A stretch of 37,673 nucleotides of DNA, from NCBI GenBank assembly GCA_017960475.1, contig JAGCZH010000014.1, forward strand, positions 1 through 37,673, in the 5' to 3' direction. Made by a program: the position numbers and the translations under genes. The notes below the pieces were generated by a model. That model made no database searches, had not been told where the DNA came from, and saw only the letters and a list, made by a program, of their open reading frames with translations. Positions within the stretch are counted from its first letter, which is position 1; every line of letters starts with the position of its first letter. This DNA is from Bacteroidales bacterium. GTDB taxonomy: Bacteria; Bacteroidota; Bacteroidia; Bacteroidales; P3. Positions 17,872 to 27,930 of this stretch are shown in pieces.

Positions 17872-19938
17872 ATGACCTACGCCGTAGTCCTTCACCTCAC
17901 AAGCGACAGCATCAAATTCTTATACATGATAGGCAAAAATGACTTTGCCTACTACCCACTCGACAACGACCAGTTGGAGATGCCTCTGGCTTTCTACGTC
18001 GGCAATGACAGATTGCAAATGGGCAGATTCGCTATCGAAAGAGAGAGAGAGAAAGATGTCAACGCTTATACCCACTACTTCGATATTATAAACACCGACG
18101 CCACCTTCACCATCAAGGGCGGCATTTTCCCTGTCGACAAGCTCCTGGTGCAGGGCATGGAGCCTTTCATTACCTCTTTCTTAAGAGAGAAAAGGAGCAT
18201 TCCCGATTCCGAGATAGCGGCGGAACGTTCGCAGATGCCTTTGTTCTTGAGTTTCAGCAACGAAATAACCGACGACAACGCCCAACATGTTCTCGGTGTT
18301 TTCTATGAGAGCGGCTATAATGCCGTAACTCAGGTGTCTATAAACGAAAGCCTCTTCGATATTCTGGCAAATAGCAACCGTAGCAAGATGATGGTCACCG
18401 GCAGAAGCGGCTCTATATATCTGAGTTTCTTCCCCGACAAAGCCCAACCGGCACAGTTCACAACCATTCTTGAAGGCTATGGACAAGACCCACGTATCAG
18501 AGTTTGCGCGAACCACATATTTGATATGATCAGCGCCAAACACCCTGGCATTGTCATAAACAAAGAGGATAATTGGGAGTTGCTGACCATTGAGGCTCAA
18601 AGAGTGATGGAATCCCCAAATCCTGTGGTCATGGGCAAAATAACCTTCAGAGAAGGGGTCTCGTTGGACTATATGGTAATGAAAGTAAAACTCAACGCCC
18701 TTCTCGCCAACGACTCGGGAGCCCATAATGTACTGCCTGAGATAGACAGGGCTCTTTCCAATAACGGACTACAGGCGTCTCAGATTGATTTTATTCTTGA
18801 CGGGACAATGAACAGCGAATATTTTGTCTCACTGTTCAAACAACGCTACTCGTTTGTTCTTCCAATCTCCGAGCAAGCCAAAAACAAAGTTTGGAACCTC
18901 TTCCTCAACAAATTGATAAATGGAGGGGAAGAAACGCCTATAAATATTCCAAACCCAAACACCATAATCACAACACAAACACCAGCCAACCAAACTGATG
19001 TAAAACCATTCGGCGGAAGCAACCCACCAACAGGAGGCGGAGGCGGCCCCCTGCCGATGCCCGCCACACTTCACTTGCACGACGGTGACGGCCAAGCGGT
19101 GATAACCTGGACAAAGACTGGCGTTGGACGTTTGATGATTTTCTGTTCAGAAAACAAGTTCAACTATGGCAAAGGCGACTCGGTTGACATCAACAATCTG
19201 GGTGGAGCCACAAATATCACACCTCGTGACAACCAAATTGTTATAGAGAAAGATTTCTGCGGACAACGCTATTATCTGCCAATAGTGGAAAACAGGGGCA
19301 TGTGCTGCGCCGGCGACCAAGTTTCTCTTCTTTCCGTTCTTCCTCCGCAAGGTGTAATGCTTGACTGCAACACCGCGACAGCTATGCTTAGATGGGAATG
19401 GAATGGAATTGACGGGGTTCGCATCAAGGTGAAACCCGACAACAGCACACTACAATGCTATGATCTGTTTGAGGCCAAAAACCCGATGAACAACACAGCA
19501 TACTCAATACCTCCCAATGCCTCCACGGTAGAAATAGCCATTGCCTCACTCATCCAAGAGGAGGGTGGTAACGGATATGCCGAAAGCGAATATATCCGCA
19601 AAACATTCTCATTACGCAAAGTGCTTGTCGACTTTATAGAGATTAAGAAAGGCGGCATTTTGCACAAAAACAAATTCTCTCTCTTTGTCAGCTGCGGCTC
19701 CGAACTGCCTTGCGGGCTTTCGGTATACGCACAGGAAGGCTCTTTCCCCATCAACATCGACCAGTTGCAACCCATAACAACTGTGGAGAAAAGTCAGATA
19801 GTACCCGGCACTCCATATGAGATAGCGTTGACATACGACCGTCGCACAAAAGGAGAGCTGTTCTTCCGCATTTCCGCCGCAGAGGCAGAGAAACGTGACG
19901 CTATAATCGTCAACCCTGAATTTAGAAGTATCAAATAA
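17872..19938 (+). CDS. Degenerate Hsp70-like protein with C-terminal beta-sandwich (fibronectin III-like) region
   Basis: Best start is the ATG at 17872; a TTG lies directly before it. The protein is 688 residues long. Residues 1-345 follow the order of an Hsp70/actin ATPase. They have a phosphate-1-like strand (YAVVLHLTSDSIKFLYM), a helix-rich segment with INESLFDILA (about 157-166, compare Hsp70 NEPxAAAL), a phosphate-2-like loop MVTGRSGSIYLSF (about 172-184), and ILDGTMNSEYF (about 309-319) in place of the adenosine-motif GG. The key glycines and acidic residues are mostly lost, so ATPase activity is doubtful. A Pro/Gly/Asn linker (about 350-394) leads to beta-rich domains (395-688), the first reading ATLHLHDGDGQAVITWTK, as in fibronectin type III. 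Its neighbours are the GTPases. Confidence 0.6.
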   Translation: MTYAVVLHLTSDSIKFLYMIGKNDFAYYPLDNDQLEMPLAFYVGNDRLQMGRFAIEREREKDVNAYTHYFDIINTDATFTIKGGIFPVDKLLVQGMEPFITSFLREKRSIPDSEIAAERSQMPLFLSFSNEITDDNAQHVLGVFYESGYNAVTQVSINESLFDILANSNRSKMMVTGRSGSIYLSFFPDKAQPAQFTTILEGYGQDPRIRVCANHIFDMISAKHPGIVINKEDNWELLTIEAQRVMESPNPVVMGKITFREGVSLDYMVMKVKLNALLANDSGAHNVLPEIDRALSNNGLQASQIDFILDGTMNSEYFVSLFKQRYSFVLPISEQAKNKVWNLFLNKLINGGEETPINIPNPNTIITTQTPANQTDVKPFGGSNPPTGGGGGPLPMPATLHLHDGDGQAVITWTKTGVGRLMIFCSENKFNYGKGDSVDINNLGGATNITPRDNQIVIEKDFCGQRYYLPIVENRGMCCAGDQVSLLSVLPPQGVMLDCNTATAMLRWEWNGIDGVRIKVKPDNSTLQCYDLFEAKNPMNNTAYSIPPNASTVEIAIASLIQEEGGNGYAESEYIRKTFSLRKVLVDFIEIKKGGILHKNKFSLFVSCGSELPCGLSVYAQEGSFPINIDQLQPITTVEKSQIVPGTPYEIALTYDRRTKGELFFRISAAEAEKRDAIIVNPEFRSIK

Positions 19939-20005
19939 GACTTCGTCTTATCGATCTTGACCCTATACAATAATCTAATAAAACACATTAAAACCTAAAT
20001 ATCCT

Positions 20006-21202
20006 ATGCCAACACGTATTTGTCCTTATTGCTATACTCCTTTCGATTTGAGAGACGTTCTCTACAGGTGTGCCAATCCCCAATGCGTTATACAACACGA
20101 CGATGCCTTGTCGGCACATTGGGGTGACAGTAGAGACCTGCATCCAATAGCTCGTGCTAAGAAAAAAATGTTTGGAGGCGTAACTAATTATGGTATATGT
20201 CCTGAATGCAAAAAAGAGACATACAAGGTCATCTGCCCCCATTGTCACAACCAAGTGCCAGCACACATGGTTGAGGAAGGCGGAAAAATAATATCCATAA
20301 TCGGAGCTCAATCGTCAGGAAAGACGGTCTTCGTCTCCATTCTTATCGAGGAACTTATGCGATATGGATACACCCTTGGCGATATAGGAGTGATGGCTTC
20401 CACAATAGCCGACAAAGAGGACGAGAGCACCCAGTACCGATACAATGAGGATCTCTATGGTCCTATTTACCGCTACAATAGTCTTCCCAGCGCCACACCC
20501 CGTGAACAGGGCAAGAAAAGACCCCCCTTTATCTTCGAACTATGCAAAAGAGGGCAACCCAGCGTCTTCCTGGTCTTCTACGACAACGCCGGTGAAAACT
20601 TCCACGACGTGAAAAGCATGGGCAACGACGCCAAATATCTGATACACAGCGACGCCTTTATTTATTTAATTGATGTTTTGCAAATCAGGGATGTCAACAA
20701 ACGACTGAATATTCCTAACTTTGTGGAACACAACTTCGACTTTGGCTTTGTCGGCAATACAATCATTGAATACTGCCATAGCGATGACGGTAGAGCTAAC
20801 GCAGACATTCTGAACAAACCTATGGCTATTGTGCTGAACAAATTCGACAACATATACAATCACGCTGATATGTTTGGCATGTCCTCTGTTCCAGGTATCG
20901 GGAGCAATCGCAGCGACAGCATATTCAAACTGCCAGGAGCCCAAGGAGCCAAACGCAGCGACTTCGACCAAGTGCATGCCGGCATAGAGTACTTCCTGCG
21001 TACCCAGTGCGTGGAGGCTCACGGCAACAACTTTATCAATAACGTACAAGGCAACTTTAAAAACTATAAATTCTTCGGTACGTCACCTCTCGGCGGCGAA
21101 CCTGTCGACGGCGCCATAGCCAACCTGAATCCCTTCCGCGTTCTCGACCCGCTGGTATGGTCGCTTGACAAAGTAGGATACAAATTCAATATCAGCGACT
21201 AA
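20006..21202 (+). CDS. Zinc-ribbon P-loop GTPase (TRAFAC/Double-GTPase-like)
   Basis: A 398-residue cytoplasmic protein. Two CxxC pairs (C6/C9 with C22/C27, and C65/C68 with C77/C80) form N-terminal zinc ribbons. A GTPase domain follows with G1/Walker A GAQSSGKT at 100-107, G3 as DNAGE at 193-197, and G4 as NKFD at 278-281. All three core motifs are intact, so it should bind and hydrolyse GTP. The D-x-A-G-E variant of G3 and the zinc ribbons fit the GTPases that bacterial genomes encode next to GAP1-type proteins (Pfam calls them Double-GTPase, from memory). The gene directly downstream encodes such a partner. Confidence 0.83.
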   Translation: MPTRICPYCYTPFDLRDVLYRCANPQCVIQHDDALSAHWGDSRDLHPIARAKKKMFGGVTNYGICPECKKETYKVICPHCHNQVPAHMVEEGGKIISIIGAQSSGKTVFVSILIEELMRYGYTLGDIGVMASTIADKEDESTQYRYNEDLYGPIYRYNSLPSATPREQGKKRPPFIFELCKRGQPSVFLVFYDNAGENFHDVKSMGNDAKYLIHSDAFIYLIDVLQIRDVNKRLNIPNFVEHNFDFGFVGNTIIEYCHSDDGRANADILNKPMAIVLNKFDNIYNHADMFGMSSVPGIGSNRSDSIFKLPGAQGAKRSDFDQVHAGIEYFLRTQCVEAHGNNFINNVQGNFKNYKFFGTSPLGGEPVDGAIANLNPFRVLDPLVWSLDKVGYKFNISD

Positions 21203-21273
21203 TATCAACGACAAAAGCCTGAAGACGATTGAATGTCTTTTACTTAAAAAAATCAACCTCTAAATAAAGCGAT

Positions 21274-23667
21274 ATGAACAAGATATATAATATACCCTAC
21301 GAGGAACTTTATTATTCTTCAACACAAAAATCGGCAGTAAGCGGAAGCATAGGATTTGGTGTCCGCACCTATACCACCGACATGCCCACCAACGAGGTCA
21401 ACGAGATAGCCGGCGCCTTTTCGCCCACCTATCCTGTTCCCACAGCACATCGTGTGACACAGGCACAGCTGATGGAAAACCCCGAGGTCGTACTCGACTT
21501 CCCTATCTCTTACGAATACCGTACGCTCACCCTTGGTGACGGCACAAAAAGATATGTCATAGCCCGCACCGTGTATGTAGGCATTGAATATGGATATTTC
21601 TGCAACGGCAACGCCAAACGCGCCGGCAGCAACTTTTTCACCCATATGCTAATCTTCCGTCAGGAGCCACCTTTTGCGCTGCTCAACGACATAGTGGAGG
21701 GACGTATATGCTTGCCCAAAAACGGAATATGCACACCCGAGAACCCCGAATGGCAAATGCTGTTGACCGGAGAGCCTCAATTGCTTGAGCGCCACGAATC
21801 GATTGAGCATGAGGAAGAGGACGACACCAGCTGGGTGAAAGATCCTCGCTTTGTCACTTTGGCAAAAGCGCTGCTTCAAGCCCATACCAACGAAAAGCTC
21901 GGCAAAGACCCCATGCTACAGAAAGTGATGGTGAAAACCACTATGGCAGAGAGCAAAGAGTTGATAAAACTGATGTCGCACATGCCTGACTCTGTACTGG
22001 CTCTATTCCCATTCTCCAGCAATATCATGCAGGGCTCTATGCCCAACAACTACAGGTTGGCAATGATAAACGAATGGAACACCACACAGCAATTCACCGA
22101 CAACTACGTCTATGTGGATTTCACTACCGGCACTGTGTCCAACGTCGAGAACAACTTCCTTTTCGAGAAAATAGACGAGCTTTCAGCAGCTGGCGACACA
22201 GAAAAGGTCACAAAACTGATGGCCTATTATCTCAATGTGGACTTCTCGAATCAGAAAGAGTACCCTTTTGTATATGACATCTTCCTCTCGGTGCAGACAC
22301 CAGTGGATTTACCTCTGTCGAAAATCGACACTATCTTTATCGACAAGACTATACAATTGGCACTTCCGGAAGATGACGCCGCCAAACTATGGGCAAAAAT
22401 CAACGCCACATTCAAAGCCAGCCTGTTGCAGATGGAAAATGGCAACACCATGGTGACCGCAATCCAAATGATTCACTATTGCAGGCAGAAAAACTGTCCG
22501 TTGCTCAACATTGACCAGGAAACTATCGACACAATGACATCATTGTTCTTCGACAGTGATACCAATCTTAAGAACTTCTCGACCAAGTGCAGTCCTGAAA
22601 TGATTCTGCCACTTGTCAACCTGCGCAATGTGAGCGAGGAACGCTTTTTCGCTGTCATGCGTAATTGCAACCTTACATCGTATTGGTCCGCTTTCGTCAA
22701 ACAATACTATGGCAACGACCTGTCGAAACAACTGGATCGCTTAATGGGTGAAATGGTTGCCACAAACCAACTGGCCGAAAACGATCGCGAGCAACTGCGT
22801 GAGACTTTCTTCCCATTATCTAACAATTGGAAAGAGATTCTGCAATGGTTTGTCGCTCATCCCGACGCAATAAAACCATATAAAGCAACCGCAACGACAA
22901 TATGCGCCTCGCAGGAAGAGGAGACATTCTCACTTCTCATCAACGCCAGCGAAACATGCAAAAAAGAAGTCGCCGAAATAATGGCTCCCACAGCTATCGC
23001 CTATTACAAAAAACGTATGGAGGCCAAGAGAGGAGAGACCTCACGTATGCTTGCGGCTCTATGCAACAAAATATCCGCCGACACATTCTGCAATATGGGT
23101 CTTGACAACATATTCAAGATGTATGTCGACCATGCTTTTGTATCGCCCACCAAAATCAAGTTGGAAACCATTGAGACAATACTCGCTCTCAACCTAAAGC
23201 CTACCGACAGCAACGCCCTAGCCCGTCTGGAGCATATTAGAGCCATTATGAAAGGCGAAGCGGTAAAAGATGTAAACTTCGAAGACCTCAAATTCGAGAT
23301 TGACAGAGGTGGCACCAACCGCGACTACAAATCCGCTCTATTTGTCGACTGGATAAAGAGCAAACGCCGTGAACGACAAGAAGTAATAGACTATTGCGAC
23401 CTGGTGGACTGGCGCTCAATGAGCAAAAACGATCACAAGAACTATATTGTAGCCATTTGGAACTCCAAGATGGAAAGTCAAGCGGCAACAGACACTGTAA
23501 TGTACATCATTCGCCTGGCCGGATGGAAGAAAGAAGACATTGCCGCATTCATTAACTATTGCAACACAAGCATAAAACTTGCCGATCTTGGCACTGTCGT
23601 CCAAAAAGAGAACTCTTTCTTCAGAAAACTGAAACGCTTCTTCAAGAGGTTCGGAAAGAAAAAATAG
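21274..23667 (+). CDS. GTPase-associated protein 1 (GAP1)-like protein
   Basis: A 797-residue cytoplasmic protein. The N-terminal about 200 residues match my memory of GAP1-N. They have GSIGFGVRTYTTDMP (about 24-38), a central FPISYEYRTLTLGDGTKRYVIARTVYVG segment (split here, about 74-101), and NFFTHMLIF (about 119-127), where the family has G-N-x-F-x-H. The remaining about 600 residues are helical with no repeat I can name. Such proteins are encoded beside P-loop GTPases and are proposed to regulate them or serve as their platform. Position between two GTPase genes agrees with this. Very short upstream gap (71 bases) suggests an operon. Confidence 0.72.
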   Translation: MNKIYNIPYEELYYSSTQKSAVSGSIGFGVRTYTTDMPTNEVNEIAGAFSPTYPVPTAHRVTQAQLMENPEVVLDFPISYEYRTLTLGDGTKRYVIARTVYVGIEYGYFCNGNAKRAGSNFFTHMLIFRQEPPFALLNDIVEGRICLPKNGICTPENPEWQMLLTGEPQLLERHESIEHEEEDDTSWVKDPRFVTLAKALLQAHTNEKLGKDPMLQKVMVKTTMAESKELIKLMSHMPDSVLALFPFSSNIMQGSMPNNYRLAMINEWNTTQQFTDNYVYVDFTTGTVSNVENNFLFEKIDELSAAGDTEKVTKLMAYYLNVDFSNQKEYPFVYDIFLSVQTPVDLPLSKIDTIFIDKTIQLALPEDDAAKLWAKINATFKASLLQMENGNTMVTAIQMIHYCRQKNCPLLNIDQETIDTMTSLFFDSDTNLKNFSTKCSPEMILPLVNLRNVSEERFFAVMRNCNLTSYWSAFVKQYYGNDLSKQLDRLMGEMVATNQLAENDREQLRETFFPLSNNWKEILQWFVAHPDAIKPYKATATTICASQEEETFSLLINASETCKKEVAEIMAPTAIAYYKKRMEAKRGETSRMLAALCNKISADTFCNMGLDNIFKMYVDHAFVSPTKIKLETIETILALNLKPTDSNALARLEHIRAIMKGEAVKDVNFEDLKFEIDRGGTNRDYKSALFVDWIKSKRRERQEVIDYCDLVDWRSMSKNDHKNYIVAIWNSKMESQAATDTVMYIIRLAGWKKEDIAAFINYCNTSIKLADLGTVVQKENSFFRKLKRFFKRFGKKK

Positions 23668-23717
23668 CCTACAACATTATAAAACATAGTCAATAATCAC
23701 TTAATCATTTCTATTAT

Positions 23718-25376
23718 ATGAATTTAGCAGATTTTAGCGCCATGGGCTGGATTATCCTTGGTCTTACCATAACGTCATTCGTAACCCTCTGCCTGTTTTT
23801 CTTCATGGGGCTCAAATGGCACGAAGCCAACTTATACCGCCGTCACGACAAAGAAGGCATGCGCCGTATGATTGTATACGATTCGCCACTATACATGTAT
23901 GTGGGAACTTTTTTCATATCTGTGCTGATTGCAATATTCGCGGCATTCCTGATGGTTGGCGTCTTTGAAGGCGTTTTATGGATTATATGTTGGATACTTA
24001 AAATACTAGCTATTATTATCATAGTAGTCGCATGGATAGCCATAGTGGGAGGTATTATCTGCACCATAGCCATGCAACTTTGGGGTATTCTGGTTGCTAT
24101 AGCCGGCGGTTTGCTGCTGGCAGCTGGACGATGGCTGAAAGAGGTGATGACCGATGGCGTGGAATGGTGCGAGGACCTGCTCTCCGACGTATGGGAGATG
24201 TCGACAGATGTGGTGGCGTATGGTATTGACAATATTGGTGCGATACTATTGATAATTGCCACACCTGTGCTTATAATCCTTGCCATTGCCGCTGTGATTA
24301 TTATTGTCGACCTTATCTGCATGGGTACCGAGTCCATCATCAACTCAATCTACAAGGTACACCGTAAATGCCCTTATTGCGGTAACGACAAAGGATTCGA
24401 CTACATCATCAACGGCAAAGTACACCCCGTACCTCTTCATCCTGGTATGTATGGCATCTTCTATCAACATACACCTGACGGAGAAAAGATACCCACTATG
24501 CTTCTCAACGGCCGTGGCAAATTGACACGCCGTTGTCCCAACTGTCATAAAGACATAACCAACGAAGGCGACCACACCTACGGCACAGATATCCACATCG
24601 GTATTGTCGGAGCTCCTGCGGCTGGCAAATCCTATATGCTGTATACCTCGCTCGACACAATGGAGAAAAAATACAATCCCCACTTGACTCAGACCGATAA
24701 AGATGATGAGACCGACATTGAGCAGAAGAACAAGCTGATAAAGAAAGGTGGTGACATCCAGACCGCGACGTCACAAAGATACCACGCAGTACAGATGATG
24801 TTCAAACCTGATGGTCGTCCTGTTCCTTATCACCTCTATTTTTATGACGTCGCCGGTGAGGCATTCAACCAGAAGATGGATGAGGATACCCGCAAAATGG
24901 CTCTTCAGTTTTATGACAATGTCAAGAGCATTGTTTTTGTTCTCGACCCACACCGTTTCGACCCCAAAGCTCCCGGAGTACGCTACAGCTTTGAGTTCCT
25001 GGAATGGATTAAGAGCCATGGCGGAGACGAATCGGATGTCTATAATCCAAACGAGCTATACAACCGTCTACGTGAATTCATCATACAGTCAGGCCGCAAG
25101 TTGAAAGAAATCGATTTCAACTTCGCTCTCGCCAAATCGGATATGGGCTATTTGAAAGCTCTAAAAACTCAGGCAGCAGAAGGAGAGAATATACTTGAGA
25201 AAGTAATCAAAAACGACTTAGGCCTCTCCGCCACGCTCATAAGCGCCAGCAAAGATTTCCGCTCGGTCAATTTCTATTCTGTCTCAGCGCTGAATGGTTC
25301 CAACAGTGTTCCTAAGATGTTTGTGGAGATTTTGAACCGTCAGGGTGTGAAAGAGATGCAGCCAACAGATTTCTAA
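23718..25376 (+). CDS. Membrane-anchored zinc-ribbon GTPase (Double-GTPase-like)
   Basis: A 552-residue protein. Residues 1-210 contain about five hydrophobic helices (near 9-32, 56-82, 86-115, 118-134, 170-205). A zinc ribbon follows, with C218/C221 and C273/C276 separated by an insert. The GTPase domain has G1 GAPAAGKS at 298-305 and G3 DVAGE at 377-381. The G4 position reads AKSD (472-475) in place of NKxD. Near the end, FYSVSALNGS may be the G5-type S-A motif. It would sit on the inner membrane with its GTPase in the cytoplasm. The loss of the G4 asparagine may relax guanine specificity. It is the second GTPase of the cluster and follows the GAP1-like gene. Confidence 0.8.
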   Translation: MNLADFSAMGWIILGLTITSFVTLCLFFFMGLKWHEANLYRRHDKEGMRRMIVYDSPLYMYVGTFFISVLIAIFAAFLMVGVFEGVLWIICWILKILAIIIIVVAWIAIVGGIICTIAMQLWGILVAIAGGLLLAAGRWLKEVMTDGVEWCEDLLSDVWEMSTDVVAYGIDNIGAILLIIATPVLIILAIAAVIIIVDLICMGTESIINSIYKVHRKCPYCGNDKGFDYIINGKVHPVPLHPGMYGIFYQHTPDGEKIPTMLLNGRGKLTRRCPNCHKDITNEGDHTYGTDIHIGIVGAPAAGKSYMLYTSLDTMEKKYNPHLTQTDKDDETDIEQKNKLIKKGGDIQTATSQRYHAVQMMFKPDGRPVPYHLYFYDVAGEAFNQKMDEDTRKMALQFYDNVKSIVFVLDPHRFDPKAPGVRYSFEFLEWIKSHGGDESDVYNPNELYNRLREFIIQSGRKLKEIDFNFALAKSDMGYLKALKTQAAEGENILEKVIKNDLGLSATLISASKDFRSVNFYSVSALNGSNSVPKMFVEILNRQGVKEMQPTDF

Positions 25377-25428
25377 CAGGACCTAGCAACTGTAAAAAAA
25401 TTGCAACGCAACCCTCTCAAACCCTTAT

Positions 25429-25461
25429 AACCTTTAAAACCTTTTTAACCTTTAAAACCTT
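25429..25461. repeat. Two-copy direct repeat (15 bp, 18-bp period)
   Basis: AACCTTTAAAACCTT occurs at 25429-25443 and 25447-25461, just before the 60-residue gene. It may be a relic of slippage or part of the leader. No function is visible. Confidence 0.7.
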
Positions 25462-25467
25462 ACCAAG

Positions 25468-25650
25468 ATGGGATCATCGTTTATTGCCATAGCCATAGGA
25501 TTAATAATTTGGATGTTCATTCCCAAATGGATAAAATATGGCAAAAAGAAGACTCGTCAAACCATCCAATTCTGGTGCAATATAATAGGCATAGTTATTA
25601 TGCTGGTAGGCATTATATCGCTCATCAACAATTTCACAGAGTGGATATGA
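25468..25650 (+). CDS. Small two-helix membrane protein closing the cluster
   Basis: A 60-residue protein with two hydrophobic helices (about 3-20 and 35-53) separated by a basic loop (KWIKYGKKKTRQ). It has no known motif. It sits 91 bases after the membrane GTPase and before a strong terminator, so it is probably the last gene of the transcription unit. Its small size makes it less certain, but the hydrophobic-basic-hydrophobic pattern argues for a real gene. Confidence 0.5.
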   Translation: MGSSFIAIAIGLIIWMFIPKWIKYGKKKTRQTIQFWCNIIGIVIMLVGIISLINNFTEWI

Positions 25651-25661
25651 CAAACGAGAAA

Positions 25662-25688
25662 AGTCCCGATTTGTTCGGGACTTTTTTA
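25662..25688 (+). terminator. Terminator after the GTPase cluster
   Basis: An 8-bp stem AGTCCCGA/TCGGGACT with a five-base loop, followed by TTTTTT. It ends the + strand cluster. Confidence 0.9.
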
Positions 25689-25698
25689 TGTCTGACGA

Positions 25699-25735
25699 AA
25701 AAGGGAGCTCGATAACGAACTCCCATTTTTGTTTT
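25699..25735. terminator. Bidirectional terminator between the cluster and mutB
   Basis: GGGAG...CTCCC (25703-25724) with an inner TCG/CGA pairing and a TTAT-type loop has a T-run on both strands. It can end mutB transcription on the - strand and act as a back-up on the + strand. Confidence 0.7.
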
Positions 25736-27888
25736 TATTTTCTGGATTCCAGGAGAAGCTCCATCATCTTGATAGCACTTACACTAATCACAGTGCCAGG
25801 ACCAAAGATAGCTGCAGCGCCTGCTTTGAAGAGGAAATCATAATCCTGCGGAGGAATAACACCGCCAACGACAACCATGATGTCATCGCGACCAAGTTTC
25901 TTAAGTTCTTCGATAACTTGAGGAACAAGGGTTTTGTGACCTGCTGCCAGAGAGCTCACACCAAGGATATGGACGTCATTCTCCACTGCCTGTTTTGCAG
26001 CCTCAGCAGGAGTTTGGAAGAGGGGACCCATGTCGACATCGAAACCGAGGTCGGCATAGCCTGTGGCGACAACCTTGGCGCCACGGTCGTGACCATCCTG
26101 ACCCATCTTGGCCACCATGATACGTGGACGACGACCTTCAAGTTTGGCGAATTCATCTGTCAGCGACTGAGCTTTCTTAAAGAGGTCGCTATCCTTTGTT
26201 TGAGTGCTGTACACGTTACTGATAAGATTAATTTTTGCTTTATAACGTCCGTAAACTTTTTCAAGAGCATAGCTGATCTCGCCCAAAGAAGCGCGTTTGC
26301 GAGCTGCGTCTATGCTAAGCTCAAGAAGATTACCCTGACCACTTTCGGCGCAACGGGTAAGAGCATCAAGAGCAGCTTGAACCTCATCGTTATTACGCTC
26401 GGCGCGAAGCTTGGCAAGGCGTTTCAGCTGAGCCTCACGAACAGCGGTGTTGTCAACCTCGAGAGTATCGATAGGATCCTCGTGGTCAAGACGGTATTTA
26501 TTGATACCTACAATAGTATCTACATTACTATCGATACGGCTTTGTTTACGAGCCGAGGCCTCTTCGATACGCATCTTGGGTATACCGCTTTCGATGGCTT
26601 TGGCCATGCCGCCAAGTTTCTCGACTTCCTGGATATGAGCCCAAGCGCGATGTGCCAACTCGTGGGTAAGAGTCTCAACATAGTAGCTACCAGCCCATGG
26701 GTCGACAACACGGCAGATATTAGTCTCTTCCTGCAGATACAACTGTGTGTTGCGTGCGATACGGGCACTGAAGTCGGTAGGTAGAGCTATAGCCTCATCA
26801 AGAGCGTTGGTGTGCAACGACTGGGTATGACCCAAAGCGGCGCCCATGGCCTCAATACAGGTTCGCGCTACATTATTGAAAGGATCCTGTTCAGTGAGGC
26901 TCCATCCTGATGTCTGACTGTGAGTACGCAGTGCAAGCGACTTGGGATTCTTGGGATTAAACTGGCTGACAATCTTAGCCCATAGCATACGAGCGGCACG
27001 CATTTTGGCTATCTCCATGAAATGGTTCATACCCACACCCCAGAAGAAGCTCAGACGTGGAGCGAAGTCATCGATACTCATACCGGCATTGATACCTGCA
27101 CGAAGATACTCGAGACCGTCGGCGAGAGTATAGGCAAGTTCGATATCGGCTGTTGCACCGGCCTCCTGCATATGGTATCCACTGATACTAATGCTGTTGA
27201 ATTTAGGCATATGCTTTGAGGTATACTCAAAGATGTCGGCAATGATTTTCATTGACGGCAGAGGAGGATATATATAGGTGTTACGAACCATGAACTCCTT
27301 AAGAATGTCGTTCTGGATAGTACCTTGGAGTTGTTCCTGTTTTACACCCTGTTCCTCAGCAGCGATAATATAGAATGCAAGTACGGGAAGTACCGCGCCA
27401 TTCATAGTCATCGACACACTCATCTTATCGAGAGGAATCTGGTCGAAAAGGATTTTCATGTCGAGAATGCTATCAACAGCAACACCTGCTTTACCCACAT
27501 CGCCGACAACACGTTCATGGTCGCTGTCATAGCCGCGGTGGGTGGCAAGGTCGAAAGCCACGGAAAGGCCCTTTTGACCAGCGGCGATATTGCGGCGATA
27601 GAAAGCGTTACTCTCCTCAGCTGTGGAGAAGCCAGCATACTGGCGTACAGTCCAAGGACGCATAACGTACATCGTGCTGTAAGGTCCGCGAAGGAAAGGT
27701 GCTATACCGGCGGCATAGTTGAGATGCTCCATACCTTCGAGATCTTCCTTACCGTATACGGGCTTCACGTCGATCTGTTCAGGAGTGGTCCAGTTCTTCT
27801 CGATATGGTTCTCTTTCTCCCATTGTTCAAAGCTTTCTTGCTTTTCATCATGGGATTTAAAATCAACTTTTGAAAAATCAGGTCTCAT
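25735..27888 (-). CDS. mutB: Methylmalonyl-CoA mutase, large (catalytic) subunit
   Basis: A 717-residue protein of normal length for the family. The N-terminal half is the substrate-binding TIM barrel ([39 protein letters not shown]). The C-terminal part (about 585-717) is the cobalamin domain with [12 protein letters not shown], whose histidine replaces the lower B12 ligand, plus SSLAAGH and VVGGVIP. It interconverts succinyl-CoA and methylmalonyl-CoA in propionate metabolism, in the cytoplasm, with adenosylcobalamin. The small subunit gene (mutA) usually lies directly upstream, but here the upstream neighbour is on the other strand, so mutA is not adjacent. Terminator at its 3' end. Confidence 0.95.
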   Translation of the reverse strand: MRPDFSKVDFKSHDEKQESFEQWEKENHIEKNWTTPEQIDVKPVYGKEDLEGMEHLNYAAGIAPFLRGPYSTMYVMRPWTVRQYAGFSTAEESNAFYRRNIAAGQKGLSVAFDLATHRGYDSDHERVVGDVGKAGVAVDSILDMKILFDQIPLDKMSVSMTMNGAVLPVLAFYIIAAEEQGVKQEQLQGTIQNDILKEFMVRNTYIYPPLPSMKIIADIFEYTSKHMPKFNSISISGYHMQEAGATADIELAYTLADGLEYLRAGINAGMSIDDFAPRLSFFWGVGMNHFMEIAKMRAARMLWAKIVSQFNPKNPKSLALRTHSQTSGWSLTEQDPFNNVARTCIEAMGAALGHTQSLHTNALDEAIALPTDFSARIARNTQLYLQEETNICRVVDPWAGSYYVETLTHELAHRAWAHIQEVEKLGGMAKAIESGIPKMRIEEASARKQSRIDSNVDTIVGINKYRLDHEDPIDTLEVDNTAVREAQLKRLAKLRAERNNDEVQAALDALTRCAESGQGNLLELSIDAARKRASLGEISYALEKVYGRYKAKINLISNVYSTQTKDSDLFKKAQSLTDEFAKLEGRRPRIMVAKMGQDGHDRGAKVVATGYADLGFDVDMGPLFQTPAEAAKQAVENDVHILGVSSLAAGHKTLVPQVIEELKKLGRDDIMVVVGGVIPPQDYDFLFKAGAAAIFGPGTVISVSAIKMMELLLESRK

Positions 27889-27930
27889 TATCAGTAGTTT
27901 ATATTTTATATTCTATTATGCAATAAAATG

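Noticed and set aside
19935..19951. Terminator after the Hsp70-like/beta-sandwich gene
   Set aside because: A 7-bp hairpin overlaps the stop codon but has a three-base loop and no T-run; the next gene starts 67 bases on.
25729..26784. 351-residue open frame on the + strand
   Set aside because: It lies wholly antisense to mutB, whose protein is strongly conserved; the frame's product is low-quality Phe/Ser-rich and has no motif.
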